Assembly (NCBI RefSeq): GCF_029168945.1
Contig: NC_083604.1
Span: 70,014,211-70,078,210 of the forward strand
Origin: Cannabis sativa
Lineage: Eukaryota; Streptophyta; Magnoliopsida; Rosales; Cannabaceae
Reading direction: 5' to 3'
DNA length: 64,000 nucleotides
Position 1 is the first letter of the stretch, and each line of letters starts with the position of its first letter. The notes beneath the pieces are model-generated. The model was not told the DNA's origin, ran no database searches, and saw nothing but the letters and a program-made list of their open reading frames with translations. Both the position numbers and the translations under genes were made by a program. Shown here piece by piece: positions 46,137-58,780 of this stretch.

Positions 46137-48240
46137 TATTATATGCATGACTTATTAGGGGCCACATCCTAATTAAGGCCCTAATTTAAGGTGATTTGTA
46201 TTTTCTTATCTTAATTAGTTTACTTATAATATTCATTTTTTTTATTTGTGCTAATTAATCCAAAGAAATATGGAGAAAAGTGGGACTGACTATACTGTCC
46301 TCATTAACTTATGTAGTTGTTATAATTTTAATATTATGGTAGCTAGCTAGCTAGCTTTATGAGTTGTTTAAATATATATATATATATATATTATTGATTT
46401 TTGAGCTTGATATTTGAGATTGTAGTACAGCTTTGTTGATCGTGATAAAATAATAATTTTGCATGCAAATTTGCATGGACGAATTCATGGGGACAGATTT
46501 TCTAGAGGGCATCATTGAGTTTAGAAAAGGAATGGGGGAGATTACGAGTGAAAGACAACAAAGACCAGGAAGAACATAGTAAGAGAGCAATATTATCCCC
46601 TTTTTGATTGTTGTAATGATGAGAATGTGCACCAATATTTCTATTTCTACCCACCATTTCCACTACACGCCAATATTACTTTTCCCCAAAAAAAAATAAT
46701 GCATTGCCTAAACTATTCATCACCCTTCGTCTTTCTGTTGTCCCAAACACTCCCAGTTCTTTTTTTTATTATTATTATTTACATAAATTTTAATATTTAG
46801 TACTCTTTTAGTGGGAGGCAGATGGGGAAGCCTTGATGGTACATTTATATACCTACCTTTCCTTTTTTCTTTTTGTTTTTCAACTCTCAATTTGTTTGCG
46901 CTTTTAATATATCTATACTATATACAAGTTTTATTGTACACTAAACCTATATCTATATATATTATATGGAATTTGGTTTGTTAAAATGTCTTTAACAACA
47001 CTGTATATGCGATTTTGACCATTATACCAATTTACTGCGACACAAATGGGTGGTTAGGTATCCAACTCGATCAACAATTATATATAGTAGTCTCTTAATT
47101 TATTATAAGAGCTACATTTGTACATATAATTTTGCTTAAATTGAAAAAATTACAAGTTTAAGTGCCATCTGTATGTGGCAAAAGAATATTTAATGCCACG
47201 TACATAAATAGAAGAAGAAGAAGAAGTCCACTTACTATAAAAGAGTAGCATCGTCCCAAATTTATGCATGTGAAACTTCATAACACCACGTGAAATGGAA
47301 ACTGTGGGGTAAAATATTACTCACTTATGTCAATATTATGAGCATAAAAAATAAATCATTTATATGTGAAACCCCACATAACATGGCACTATATATATAC
47401 ACTGCAAGTTGAGTAGCTAGATATATAAATGTATATTATATCATATATGTATGCATGTCGTTTAATATCAAACATGTTAAACCTACCAAAACATCTACAG
47501 CAATATTGCATATATTATAGGAGGGACCACTTATATATATATATATATAGTTATAGGTATATTATGTGATGTTTGACAAACAGGGTGTTAGGAAGCAATA
47601 TTTTTTCACTAAAATAGTGTAGCGATTTCAGTTACATTTGCCATATAAACCAAATAAATGGACCTCGTACTATCACATGGCAACAATGCTAGCTCCAAGC
47701 ACTTTCAATATCAGGTATTTATAATATTCTACCTATTAACATCTTGCTGAGACCACACATGTTAAAATATTAAGAATTTATTCTTAGGATATAATAACTG
47801 ATCAAATCATTAATACCCATGTGTTTTGAATAAATTTTACCATTTATATATTTTTCAAAATTATAAAATAATATTCAAATACTAGTATATTTTAGTTTAT
47901 ATATGTTTAGTAAATTTACTTCTGTTAAAACCAGAAAAAAAAGATAAATGTAACTTGTAAAATTCTATGAGCCCCTATTTCACTTACAAAACTTATATTA
48001 CAAAGTACTTAACGCTAAATTATAAATAAGAAGTTTGTGGTGATCAACAACATAATTCACAATGTTAATTATATTTTTGACATTTTTAATTTGAGAAAAG
48101 TATTTTATAATTTATTAATTAATTGCAGTTGTGGTATTTATTTAGTTTTCAAATTTTGTGCATTTAATTTTCACATTTTTGTATTTATTATTTTATATAT
48201 GGAAGAAAAGTTATCTAGATTTTCTATTTTTAAAAAATAA
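45717..48240. other. Unassigned AT-rich DNA with AT microsatellites
   Basis: (AT)n runs at 45976-45990, 46105-46135 and 46370-46391. A 92-codon minus-strand frame at 46357-46635 has a hydrophobic start but opens only with GTG and shows no known peptide motif, so it is not called. Confidence 0.45.
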
Positions 48241-49086
48241 GGTATAAAGTGTAAGTTTGATGACTCATAGCTAACCAGTTGTATCAATCTAATTTTGTGT
48301 GAGTTTCCAATGATATATTTGATCAGATTTCTTGTGGAGAAAATTGAAGCAAGACTTTTCTTTTTTACAAAAAGAAAGTTGCACTTACTGCTCACGATTC
48401 CGTAGGTACAAAAATAAATTTTTTTGGGCTGATTGAAGATATATTTTAAAGAATTGTCTAGTGAGTTGTGGCCTTGTTCAGACCGTGTGTGAGCTGACAA
48501 TAAGGTGTATATTGATTATAAATACACCTTATAATAGCTAGGTCATCATATATATATATTTCATACACTTTGAATTGTATTCATATCTTAAGAAAATAGT
48601 TTCTTTATTTTGTAGAGAAGAGAGTGTTCGTCTCTTACTCTGTTTATATGTATTTTGTATTGTCTTGAGTCTGCATTCAAGTCTGCAAAAGAAGAAGAAC
48701 AACAGTGCTACCTTTGGGAGAAGGTTTTACAAAGCTTTCGAGAGATTTATTTTTCAAGTCTTGCCTCGGAAGGAAGTAAGCACTCTTCAAGGAGATCGAA
48801 GGGAGTTAGAGCAATTGAAGTTTCAATAAGATTTAGCTTGCGGCATACAATAGGAGGGAGTCTATTTATGCATAAGTCAATTACTTTGTATTTTTAAGAT
48901 CTATCTAATAAATCTTATCTCTGGGCGCGACCTTGTGAACTAGTAACAATATGGAAGGATTTTGGTTTATTTTAGAGTTACAGAGGTAGCTACAGAAAAA
49001 CTGTTTCAGTACCAGTTTTATTATTTTACATTTAATTAACAATTCAATTAAATAATAAATTGGCAATATTAAAATACAAAATTTCA
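48241..49086 (+). repeat. Probable LTR and leader of a copia element (left edge uncertain)
   Basis: LTR-like sequence precedes a primer-site-like TAGTATCAAAGC at 49089-49100. It includes a TATA box inside a perfect 10-bp-arm hairpin (48501-48531) and a run GGGCGCGACCTTGTGAAC typical of copia LTR 3' parts. No second LTR was found, so the left boundary cannot be fixed. Confidence 0.5.
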
Positions 49087-49209
49087 ATTAGTATCAAAGC
49101 AAGTCACTAAACTCTTAGTGAGATCTTGAGATTATTTTATTCAGTATAATTTGTTGAGTGTGAGATATCTTTGTTTTCATAATAAAGCTCCATTACTCGA
49201 CCACCTCTG

Positions 49210-50105
49210 TTGAATGGTTTGAATTATCCATATTGGAAGGTCAGAATGAGAGCATTCATTAAGTCACAAGATGAGAAGGATTCGAGAGCTATACTTAGAA
49301 GTTGGTTTCAACCTACTAAAAATGGCGATGAAGGTAATACTAAGGTAAAACTTGAACTTAATTGGACTACTGAAGATGAAAAATTATTTGGTTATAACAA
49401 TAAGGCTTTACATGCTATTTTTAATGGTGTTGGTGAAAGCTTTATTAAATTAATTTCATCTTGTGAATCTGCAAAGGACGCATGGGAAATCCTTCATACT
49501 CAGTTTGAGGGTACCGCTGATATAAAAAGATCACATTTTACCATGTTGCAAACTAGATTTGATGAATTGAGAATGTCAAAAACTGAAATTTTGTCTGAAT
49601 TTTATGAAAAATTATCTGATATTTGTAATGAGTTTTTTTCCTTGGGGGAAAAATTAGATGAATCTATTTTGGTTCAAAAAATTGTTCGTGTGCTTCTTGA
49701 CAGGTTTGACACAAAATTGCTAGCAATAGAAGAGACGAAAGATTTTGAAAAAATGAAGGTTGAAGAACTTATGGGTTCTTTAAGAACTTTTGAGTTAAAT
49801 CAACAAATCAAGAAAAAGGATAAGCAAAGTGTCTTGAGTGAGAAAAGCAAATGCATTGCTTTTAAAGTTTGAAAAAATGATGTTTCTGATGATGAAATGG
49901 CCTTGTTAACTAAGAATTTTTAAAAATACATGAAATGTGTTGGAAATAAAAAGATTTTTTCAAAAACTCCAAGATGTAATAATTCAGATAACAATCCTTC
50001 TAAACCTTTTGTCACTAACAATAAAAAGGGTATTCAATGCAGAGAGTGTGAAGGGTATGATCATATTCAATCTAAATGTGTCAATACCTTGAAGAAAAAT
50101 ATATA
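49210..50105 (+). pseudogene. Copia gag (UBN2 domain and zinc knuckle), truncated element
   Basis: 221 codons from 49210 (a TTG; no in-frame ATG, stops at 49180-49185). RPPLLNGLNYPYWKVRM, in frame across the start, is the usual copia gag opening. The UBN2 region follows (KDAWEILHTQFEGTADIKRS, FYEKLSDICNEFF). After a stop at 49870 the reading continues with KNKRIF-like residues to a zinc knuckle CRECEGYDHIQSKC (about 50037-50080), CX2CX4HX4C with all ligands kept. Nothing of protease or pol follows, so only the 5' end of the element remains. Confidence 0.8.
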
Positions 50106-50129
50106 AATGAAATCTAAGCACACAAAGAT

Positions 50130-50372
50130 TGGGGTTTTATATTAATGGGGGAATCCTTGACGATTTTAAATTGTCAGGGTGCCCTTTAAAATCCCGTTTT
50201 TTTTGGCTTGTAACCCTTTTAAACTGTCAGGAAAAGTACATGAGTGTTTGAAACCATTGAGAATAGTCTAATATAGCAGACGTTTTTAAACATTCACTTA
50301 ATTTTATTAGCGATTGTCTTAAAAAAAATATGTTTTGAGGATCGACATGAATAGTGGTTTTTTGTAGTAGTG
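50130..50372 (-). mobile_element. CACTA-type terminal fragment
   Basis: The right end reads TTTTTTGTAGTAGTG, the complement of CACTACTACAAAAAA, the standard CACTA terminus. Short subterminal motifs (GACGATTTTAAATTGTCAGG, TTAAACTGTCAGG) recur inward. No partner end was found; it abuts the truncated copia gag. Confidence 0.6.
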
Positions 50373-51794
50373 CCCCCTCAACTTATTAAATCTTGAGTAT
50401 GTGACACTGCTTAGAGGCCATGATCAATTTAATGAAAAAATTAAAAAATATACAATACACATTTGTGTTTGTGATACAGTTTTGTATTTAGGAGAGTGTA
50501 GAATTAAAGTGAAATTCAGTGTTTTACAAAAATAAATTTTTCTATACAATAACGAGTATTAAAACCTTACTTTAAAAACTTGTAGTAAGTTGGTTACTTG
50601 CTCACATAGAAATAGTACTTGCAGCAACAAATGATTATAGAAAGTAAAAATTCACACAAGAGAATTATACGTGGTATCAGTATTCTTTCAAATACTATTA
50701 GTTCATGGAGTCACGCCCAAAAATAAAATCAATTAGTAAAGTATCAAAGATTACAAATGCAATTGACTTATACAAAGTTTGAATCCCTCTATACCTTTTG
50801 TCACAACCTTTTGTAATCCATCCTTGCTAATGTGATTTCTGAAACACATCCCTTCAGCCCTTGACGTGTGCTCGCTTTCCTTCTGAAATGAGACTTTGAT
50901 TATTCTTCTCCTAAAGATATATGTGCTCACTTCTTCTCGAAATGAGACTTAGAAAGGTATTATCTCAAAGACCCACGCTTGTTCAAAGCTTCTCTTAAAC
51001 CTATTTTATGAACAACAAGAGAACAATAACAAAGACACAAAAACCTAGCAAAACTCTCTAGGCTTTAACATAAGAATCACTATTGTTACAAAACTAAGAT
51101 ATGAAAATAGATAATAGACGAGCTAAAGAAAAAATTTGCTCTCTAATTCTATTTTTACATTATAAAAATCCTGAAAAAAGCTTGTATACATTTTTACAGC
51201 AGCATAAAAACTTTCCAAAAAGAAAATATTCTTAGACTTAAATGATGATTAGTCTACGATGCAGATTCACAATCTGATGTGGCAAGTCAATTAGAATCTT
51301 ACATTGTTTCCATTTAAAGTAAATACTCATGAAATCAGCTATGATACCTGCCATAAAAAAGAACTATGTATATAGCTAAAACTTAAATCAAGTAGCAAGG
51401 AGAGGTTAATGACATTTAAACTATAATTTATATCCATTATTTCATAAAATGAATGTTTCCTTTGAGAACAATACAATAAATTAAAATCAGCCATATAAAA
51501 TTAAATCAAGACATTTAAATATATTTTGACAACTCAATGTGTTTCATATATTTTTTTAAAAATCTACACTATATAAGTATAATCTTTTCTTTTTTATACG
51601 AGAAGAGATAGATTTGAACTTAGAATCTTCTTCAAGATTGTAACTATTATTAATAGATTACTTATATACATATATATTTTTTACAAAAAAGAAATGAGAG
51701 ACGCGAAGACCACTTTTATATTAGCTGGTTATTTTTTCTCATTGTATATATTGTAATTATAGTATATTCTAGTTGCCTTGCTTAGATTTTTGAG
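50373..51794. other. Unassigned, partly repeat-like DNA
   Basis: 50640-51160 has a leader-like texture (ACACAAGAGAATTATACGTGG, then CT/GA-rich blocks with AAATGAGACTT twice near 50885 and 50940), resembling retroelement sequence. No gene. Confidence 0.4.
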
Positions 51795-51966
51795 TTAGAG
51801 TTGTAATTTTGAGTCTCTTGAGTTTGTTTCTAGGGTTGAGATGTTAATCTTCTTGTTTATTGTTTTTCTTTTTTGAAAGAAAGTCATCAACTTTATTGAT
51901 TGCAATTATTTATGATTACATGAAGCAACTCAGTAGAAACATCATTGCTTGTAAGAGTACGATCAG
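51795..51966 (-). repeat. Outer part of left arm of inverted duplication
   Basis: Reverse-complement match to 61461-61632. It continues at 60812-61053 after the gypsy insertion. It contains the 3' tail of the duplicated LINE fragment. Confidence 0.85.
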
Positions 51967-53986
51967 TGTAATATCCCAGAAAATAAATAATATTAAATGG
52001 ACATATTTTATTAAATATGTAATTACTTGGAAAATGAAGTAGGATTATGATCTTACTTAGATAAATTGTTGAGAAATTATTTAACGAAATACGTTATTTT
52101 GGGCCCGGCAATTGTGGAATTTTAGCCATGTGGTTAGCAATGTCACGACATTAAATGAAAGAATTATTTTAAGAATATCCCGGATTAAGTTAGAATTTTA
52201 TTAGAATGTCGGATTGGGGAATTAGTAAAATTACCAAAATGCCCCTAGGTTATAATTTAAGTTTAGGTTATTTTGAGGGATAGTTTAGTCATTTTATTTT
52301 TGGCAATCTCTTTTCTTTACTTAATTATTTTGTGGCTGCAAGGAAAAAAAAAAAAAAGAATGAAAACCCTTATTTAAGGGAGTTTCCTTCCATGACAAGT
52401 AATCATTTTTTAAAAAAAAAAAAACAAAAGCTCCAAGCTTCTTTTCTCCTTCTCCCTTCTGCCGATTCTTGTAGCTGCTGGAACCAGGGAAAAACTCACT
52501 TCTTTTTCTTCAAATTCTTGAGCTAATCCTAACCCTAGGAGCTAGCTAAGTGGTGGTAAGGTTTCTACTCTTTTCTTGGTTGGTTTCCATGAGTTTAGAT
52601 TAGGTTTTGGTGAGGGTTTTCATTTAATTCAGAGCTGGGGTATAAGCTGAAGTTAGGGTAGGTTCTTAGGGTGATTTGGAACTTGTGTGAATGAAGATTG
52701 AGGGAGATTAAGGGCTGTGCAACAAATAGGTGTGGAAAGTGATGTTTTTAATGAAAATTGACAAGTGAGATGTTGATTTTGAGTAACATGATGAATTGTG
52801 ATTAAATGATAGGTTGAATGCATTGTATTTAGTATGTTGAACTCGTTTCCGGAAGTGCAAATTAGGTATGATTTGGTTTTGGTTCGAGCCGGAGGAGAAA
52901 AAACCAGAATTGTTTGTTCGGCGAACCGGTCGGCCGGTTGGTTCTGTCAGACGAACCGGTCCGACCTACAGCAGGGGAACAATTCTCGGGTTTTTCTCTG
53001 ATCCGCGTTTAGCTCGGGGTTGAACCTAGTACCTGCCTTTGAATAATTTTGAGTTATTTGAATTATTATATTGATGGTGAAGGCTAAGTCTAATCGGTTT
53101 AGAATTAGGGTTTTAATCCGGAATATTATGTTAAGGTATTTATTTGTGTTTCTCAATTGTCGTGACATAGGACCGGGATTGCCTAGCTTGTTTTTCCACC
53201 CAGGTCGGCCATATTCTTGACTTCTGAATTAAGGTAAGAAAAGTGGTAAGCACCATATGTGGTTAAAAATCAATGAATGAATGGAGGTGATCTTGATTAT
53301 TATCATGATATTGATTAAAGCTTATTAAGCCTAGGTTATTACCTAGGGTCGGAAACGGTTATTACCGTTATGAGTAATTACTCTTGAAACCGCGGTTAGG
53401 TTTCTTACTTATCGTTTGCGCTATCGGCAACGATAGTGACATATTCAAATTTCGTATGTAACGAGTGGTAAAAGTGGTACCTTATTAAGTACCGTGGAAT
53501 GTATGATGTTTAAGGAAATGCTTATTATTATCGAATGTGAGTAAACATAATGGCATGAGATTAAGTGGATAATCATTTTCTTTCAATTATTGTTTTGATC
53601 ACTTTCTTGCCGAGTCTCGTGACTCACCGGTGCTTTATGGTGCAGTAAAGGAAAAGCTAAAGTCGAACAACCATGAGTTATGGTCACAAGAAGAATGTAC
53701 ATACCGGCGCGCAAAGCAAATTTTTACAGGATGCTCTATTTTGATTGTATTTTGGAAAATATAAAGTTTATGTTGTAAAATACTTTGAAACCAGTTTGTA
53801 AATATTTTGAAAACAGGGGGACCCCATAAATCATGTTACTTATCTTTTGTTAAACAATTTAAAGGTTGAGTTTTAACTATCAAAATTTTAATTACCCACA
53901 CTTTTAGTATAATTACATCTTATATAATTATTGGTATTTTAAATAAAGTGCACACACGTGGCGTCCCTGTTGGACAGGGCGTTACA
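51967..53986 (+). repeat. 5' LTR of gypsy element 2
   Basis: 2020 bp. Nearly identical to 58781-60811 over most of its length, but a GC-rich patch (52905-52985) and several spots with CG in place of CTG or CAG differ. It contains AACCGGTCGGCCGGTT (52924-52939) and the GAGTC...GACTC core (53608-53660). Confidence 0.92.
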
Positions 53987-53989
53987 TCA

Positions 53990-54001
53990 TGGTATCAGAG
54001 C
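53990..54001 (+). promoter_or_regulatory. Primer binding site (tRNA-iMet) of gypsy element 2
   Basis: TGGTATCAGAGC, three bases after the 5' LTR. Confidence 0.9.
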
Positions 54002-54227
54002 GCCAAGGTTTTTAGATCCTGAAGACTGGTTTGATATGTACATTGGCTGCAAGGACCTGATCGACTCATGGTTTAGTAAGTTTTAAGTTAAAAGATAGCT
54101 TGTTAATTTTCTGATTACCTGATTATCTGAATTATGTCGATATCAGAATGTTGTGGGAAGGATTATAATACATGGAAATACTTATCAGTATTGTTATTAC
54201 TTGGAATGTGATCGCAGGTGTATAGTT

Positions 54228-55350
54228 ATGCACCCAAGGCGGATCGGGTAGGGGTGCCCGCGAGCTGGCCGGGCTCGTGGCCGCCGTGAGGGAGAGAACC
54301 CTTTACCACCACCTAATTGGGAATGCTTATATGCCGCTATGCAAGAAACTATTCAAGAAGAAGGTGAACAAATCGTAGAATTAAGAGAGCGAGCTCGGCT
54401 GCTCTAAATCGAATCCCGATCCTCCCGGCACCTTTAGTAGTGCCACCGGATGCAGGAAATCGTTTGGAACCATTATATGAACGGTTCAGAAAGCAGAACC
54501 CGCCAGTGTTTGAGGGTGGTGCTGATCCACTCAAAGCAGAGCAATGGATGAGTATGATAACATCCATTTTTGATTTTATGCGAGTTGAAGATAATGACCG
54601 GGTCAGGTGTGGTACATATATGCTACGAGATGATGCCCGTATTTGGTGGGAGATTGTATCTCAGGGCCATGATCCGAATAATATGACCTCGGGAAACTTT
54701 TCGGCCTTATTTTTTGAAAAGTATTATAATGAGTCTATTAAGGCAAAGAAAGGCGAAGAGTTTATACGGTTAACTCGGTGGTAGTATGACTGTGACAGAG
54801 TATGCTACTAAGTTTGATCGACTGGCAAAGTTTGCCTCAGATGAGGTGGCTACTGAAGCTGCTAGAAAAGCCAAGTTTATTCGGGTCGGATGAACACATC
54901 GCCGGGATGTGATTGTTGCTTCTAAACAACCGGGGTTGCCCGAACTTATGCTCGGATAGTTGAGTTGGCTTTAGTTTCGAGGGTGCAGAGGCTCGGATAC
55001 GAAAGAAAAATATTGCCGAAGAGATTCATGGAAACAAACAAGCAGTGCCGGTTCGGGTAGGGTACCGATCTTGGTGACCGCAGAAAAGACCTAGTGAAAC
55101 ATCGGCACAGCCCAAACAAAAGATTCCTGTGGTAACCAAGGTTTCCGTCGTAGTGGGAATGAAAACCGCGGACTTTTCCCGAATGTCCGAGGTGTAAAAG
55201 GCATCACCTCGGGCGAGTGTCGCCAGGGCTCGTTTCCACCGTGGAATGGTGGGTCATATGAAGAGAAATTGCCCACAATTGCTACGGTTAGAGCAAAAGA
55301 AGGATGATACACCCGCTCTGCTCGAGTGTTTGCCCCGACTCAAGCCGAGG
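54228..55350 (+). pseudogene. Gag of gypsy element 2 (several frameshifts)
   Basis: Starts at ATG 54228 (MHPRRIG) and breaks at once. The longest frame, 54440-54784, has EPLYERFRKQNPPVF, KAEQWMSMITSIFDF and YYNESIKAKKGEEF, the capsid domain. In another frame follow MTVTEYATKFDRLAKF and TYARIVELAL. Near 55195-55290 lies the zinc knuckle, CPRCK...HH and then FHRGMVGHMKRNC, in which the two leading cysteines are read as arginine (CGT). Multiple one-base shifts separate the parts, so no working Gag is made. Confidence 0.8.
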
Positions 55351-55379
55351 CCGATGCCGGTCCTTCTACCGTGACAGTC

Positions 55380-57968
55380 GCCTTCGTTGCCGGTACTTTA
55401 TCGATCGTATTAATTGATTCGGTGCGACGCATTCTTATATTTCAAGTAGAATAATTGAGCAATTTGAATAAACCTAGTGATGTGCTTTCTAGAGGTTTTG
55501 GAACCTTGTTGCCTACCGGGGAGTTGGTTATCTCCACAGTGGGTTCGATCCCTTCCTGTTTGTGGAAGGAAGAGAGTTATCGATTGATCCGATAGAATTA
55601 AATCCGGAGGATTTTGATGTTATTTTGGGGATGGATTGGCTTGCTAAATACAACGCCACCATTGATTGTAAAAGAAAGATGGTAACTTTTCGGCTCGAGG
55701 GCGAGGACCCTTTTGTATTTGTGGGTAAGATGCAGGGATCTCGGATTCCTTTAATTTCAGCTCTTAAGGCAAGGGATTTGGTGTGTGAGGGGTGCATTGG
55801 TTTCTTAGCAAGTGTTGTGGATATTTCCGGGGAACCACTAGCGGACCGGAGCATGTCCCGGTGGTACGAGAATTTACGGATGTGTTCAGAGAAGAGTTAC
55901 TGTGGTTGCCACCAAAACGTGAAATTGATTTTGAGATTGATTTAATACCGTGAGCCGAGCTCGTATCGAAAGCTCCCTACAGATGGCACTGCAGAGCTGA
56001 AAGAGTTAAAAGTTCAATTACAGGGGATGATGGATTTAAAATTCACTAGACCTAGTACTTCACCTTGGGGTGCACCAGTTTTGTTTGTGAAAAAGAAAGA
56101 TGGAACATTACGAATGTGTATAGATTATCGGGAGTTAAACAAATTAACGGTGAAGAACAAGTACCCTCTGCCAAGAATAGATGATTTATTTGATCGGTTG
56201 CAGTGGTAAAAGCTTGTCTTTTCTAAGATTGATCTTCGATCCGGTTATCACCAACCGAGGATTCGAGAGGAGGATATTCCCAAGACAGCCTTTTCGGCCC
56301 GTATGGTCATTATGAATTCCCGGTAATGTCCTTCGGATTAACGAATGCCCCGAAGCATTTATGGACTTGATGAACCGAGTGTTCAAAGATTTTCTAGATG
56401 ATTTCGTTATTGTCTTTATCGATGATATTCTAATTTATTCAGACTCGGAAGAGACTCACGAAAGACATCTTCGAATGGTATTACAACGTCTCAGGGAGCA
56501 TAAGTTGTATGCCAAATTTAAGAAATGTGAATTTTGGTTACCTCGTGTGAGTTTCTTGGGGCATGTGGTGAGTAAAGATGGTATTTTAGTGGATCCGGTA
56601 AAGATTGAAGCAAGGTGCGTGGATCGGCCTCGACCTAAGTCAAGAATCGAAGTTAGAAGTTTCTTGGGGTTAGCAGGGTATTACCGAAGATTTGTTGAGG
56701 GCTTTGCAAGGATTTCTACGCCTTTAACTGAGTTGACCCGAAAGAATTGTAAGTTTGTTTGGACTGACAAGTGTGAAGGTAGTTTCCAAGAATTGAAGCA
56801 AAGGTTGATTACCGCTCCTGTGCTAACCTTACCAAAAGGTGATGAAAAGTTTGTGATTTATTGTGATGCATCCAAACAAGGGTTAGGTTGTGTTCTTATG
56901 CAGTCAGGGAAAGTGATTGCTTATGCATCCAGGCAATTGAAGGAGTATGAACAACGATATCCTACCCATGATATTGAATTAGCAGCGGTTGTCTTTGCAC
57001 TAAAAGTTTGGCGTCACTATCTGTACGGTGAGAAGTGTGAAATTTATACAGATCACAAAAGCCTCAAGTACTTTTTCACTCAGAAGGATTTAAATATGAG
57101 GCAACGACGATGGTTAGAACTGGTCAAAGATTATGACTGCGAGATTCTCTACCACCCTGGTAAAGCAAATGTGGTAGCGGATGCTCTAAGTCGGAAAGGA
57201 CCAGGGCAAGTTTGTGAACTAAAGGAAATCTCAGCCAAGTTGGCTGAGGATATGACGAGAGCGGGAATTGAATTTATAATTGGAAAACTTGCTAATATCA
57301 CCATACAATCAAATCTATTGGAAAGAATTAGAGTAGCCCAACAAGGTGACCTTGAGCTACAGGGACATAAGGAGAAGTTAGAGGCTGGATTGGCAAGAGA
57401 CTTTTCATGCTTATCTGATGGGTTGTTGCGATACAAAAACAGAATCTGTGTACCGGTTGACAAAGAAATCAGACAAGAGATCCTTGATGAATCTCATACC
57501 ACACCGTACTCCTTACACCCGGGAACAACCAAGATGTATCATGATGTGAAAGCTTTATACTGGTGGCCGGGTATGAAGAGGGATATTGTTGAATATGTGT
57601 CGAAATGTTTAACCTGTCAACAAATTAAAGCAGAACACCAAAGGCCGGCAGGTTTGCTTCAACCTCTAAAGATTCCTGAATGGAAATGGGAAGACATCAC
57701 CATGGATTTTGTGGTGGGATTACCCAGAACAGTAGGGTATTATGATTCTATTTGGGTGATAGTGGATCGATATACGAAGTCTGCTCACTTTCTCCCGGTG
57801 AGGACAACGTATACAGTGGATCAATATGCTGATTTGTATATTAAAGAGATAGTTCGACTTCATGGTGCCCCAAAGTCGATAGTTTCAGATCGAGATCCAA
57901 AATTTACATCCAAATTCTGGAAAAGTTTACAGCAAGCAATGGGCACTAAGTTGAAATTCAAGATCTGA
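55380..57968 (+). pseudogene. Pol of gypsy element 2, first part (protease, RT, RNase H, integrase core)
   Basis: Protease: LIDSGATHSY is recoverable only across a missing base near 55420; 55562-55945 holds VILGMDWLAKY. RT: 56027-56209 has [10 protein letters not shown] and [13 protein letters not shown], then a stop at 56207; after a shift, 56361-57968 (535 codons) starts at [11 protein letters not shown] and holds the catalytic FIDDILIYS. It continues with RNase H ([34 protein letters not shown]) and integrase (HHCC zinc site, then MDFVVGLP and SDRDPKFTS). The frame stops at 57966, just before the third catalytic acid of integrase. Motif content is complete, the reading frame is not. Confidence 0.88.
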
Positions 57969-57969
57969 C

Positions 57970-58744
57970 TTTTCATCCTCAAACCGATGGTCAATCCGAA
58001 AGAACTATCCGGATACTCGAGGATATGTTGAGGGCATGTATAATGGACTTTGAAGGTTCTTGGAACAAGTACCTACCTCTAATTGAGTTTTCTTATAACA
58101 ATAGTTATCAGAGTACCATTGGCATGGCTCCGTATGAGATGCTTTATGGAAGGAAATGTCGATCACCTATTCACTGGGATGAGGCTGGTGAACGTAGGTA
58201 TCTTGGACCTGAAGCTGTCCAAAGAACGAGCGAGGCTATTGAGAAGATTCGAGCTCGTATGCTTGCTTCCCAAAGTAGACAGAAAAGCTACGCGGATCCA
58301 AAGCGTAGAGATGTTGAATTCCAAGTTGGGGATTTTGTTTTTCTTCGGGTGTCCCCAATGAAGGGAATTCGAAGGTTTGGGAAGAAGGGAAAGTTGAGTC
58401 CCAGATTTATTGGTCCATTTGAGATTCTTGAGAAAGTAGGTCAGGTAGCTTATCGGTTGGCTCTACCTCCTGCCTTATCTGGGGTTCATAATGTGTTTCA
58501 TGTCTCGATGCTTCGGAAATATGTATCTGATACAACTCATATCTTAAGTTATGAAGACATTGAGCTTCAAACCGACCTGTCGTATGAAGAACAACCAGTA
58601 CAGATCTTAGACAGGAAAGAAAAGGTGTTGCGAAACAAGACGATTTCACTAGTCAAAGTGTTGTGGCGGAACAGCAAAGTTGAAGAAGCGACTTGGGAAC
58701 TAGAGTCACAGATGCGGGAGTTGTATCCCGAGCTTTTCAGGTAA
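57970..58744 (+). pseudogene. Pol of gypsy element 2, last part (integrase end and chromodomain-like tail)
   Basis: Continues in another frame with [18 protein letters not shown], which holds the integrase glutamate; 58025-58744 is open. It carries YELLYG-like [41 protein letters not shown] and ends [20 protein letters not shown], the chromodomain-like tail of Del/Tekay elements, with a stop at 58742. Confidence 0.88.
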
Positions 58745-58764
58745 ATTTCGAGGACGAAATTCCT

Positions 58765-58780
58765 ATAAGTGGGGGATAGT
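58765..58780 (+). promoter_or_regulatory. Polypurine tract of gypsy element 2
   Basis: ATAAGTGGGGGATAGT directly before the 3' LTR. Confidence 0.82.

Noticed and set aside
46357..46635. Possible secreted small peptide on the minus strand
   Set aside because: It opens only with GTG, has no recognised peptide-hormone motif, and the nearest ATG frame stops after about a dozen codons.
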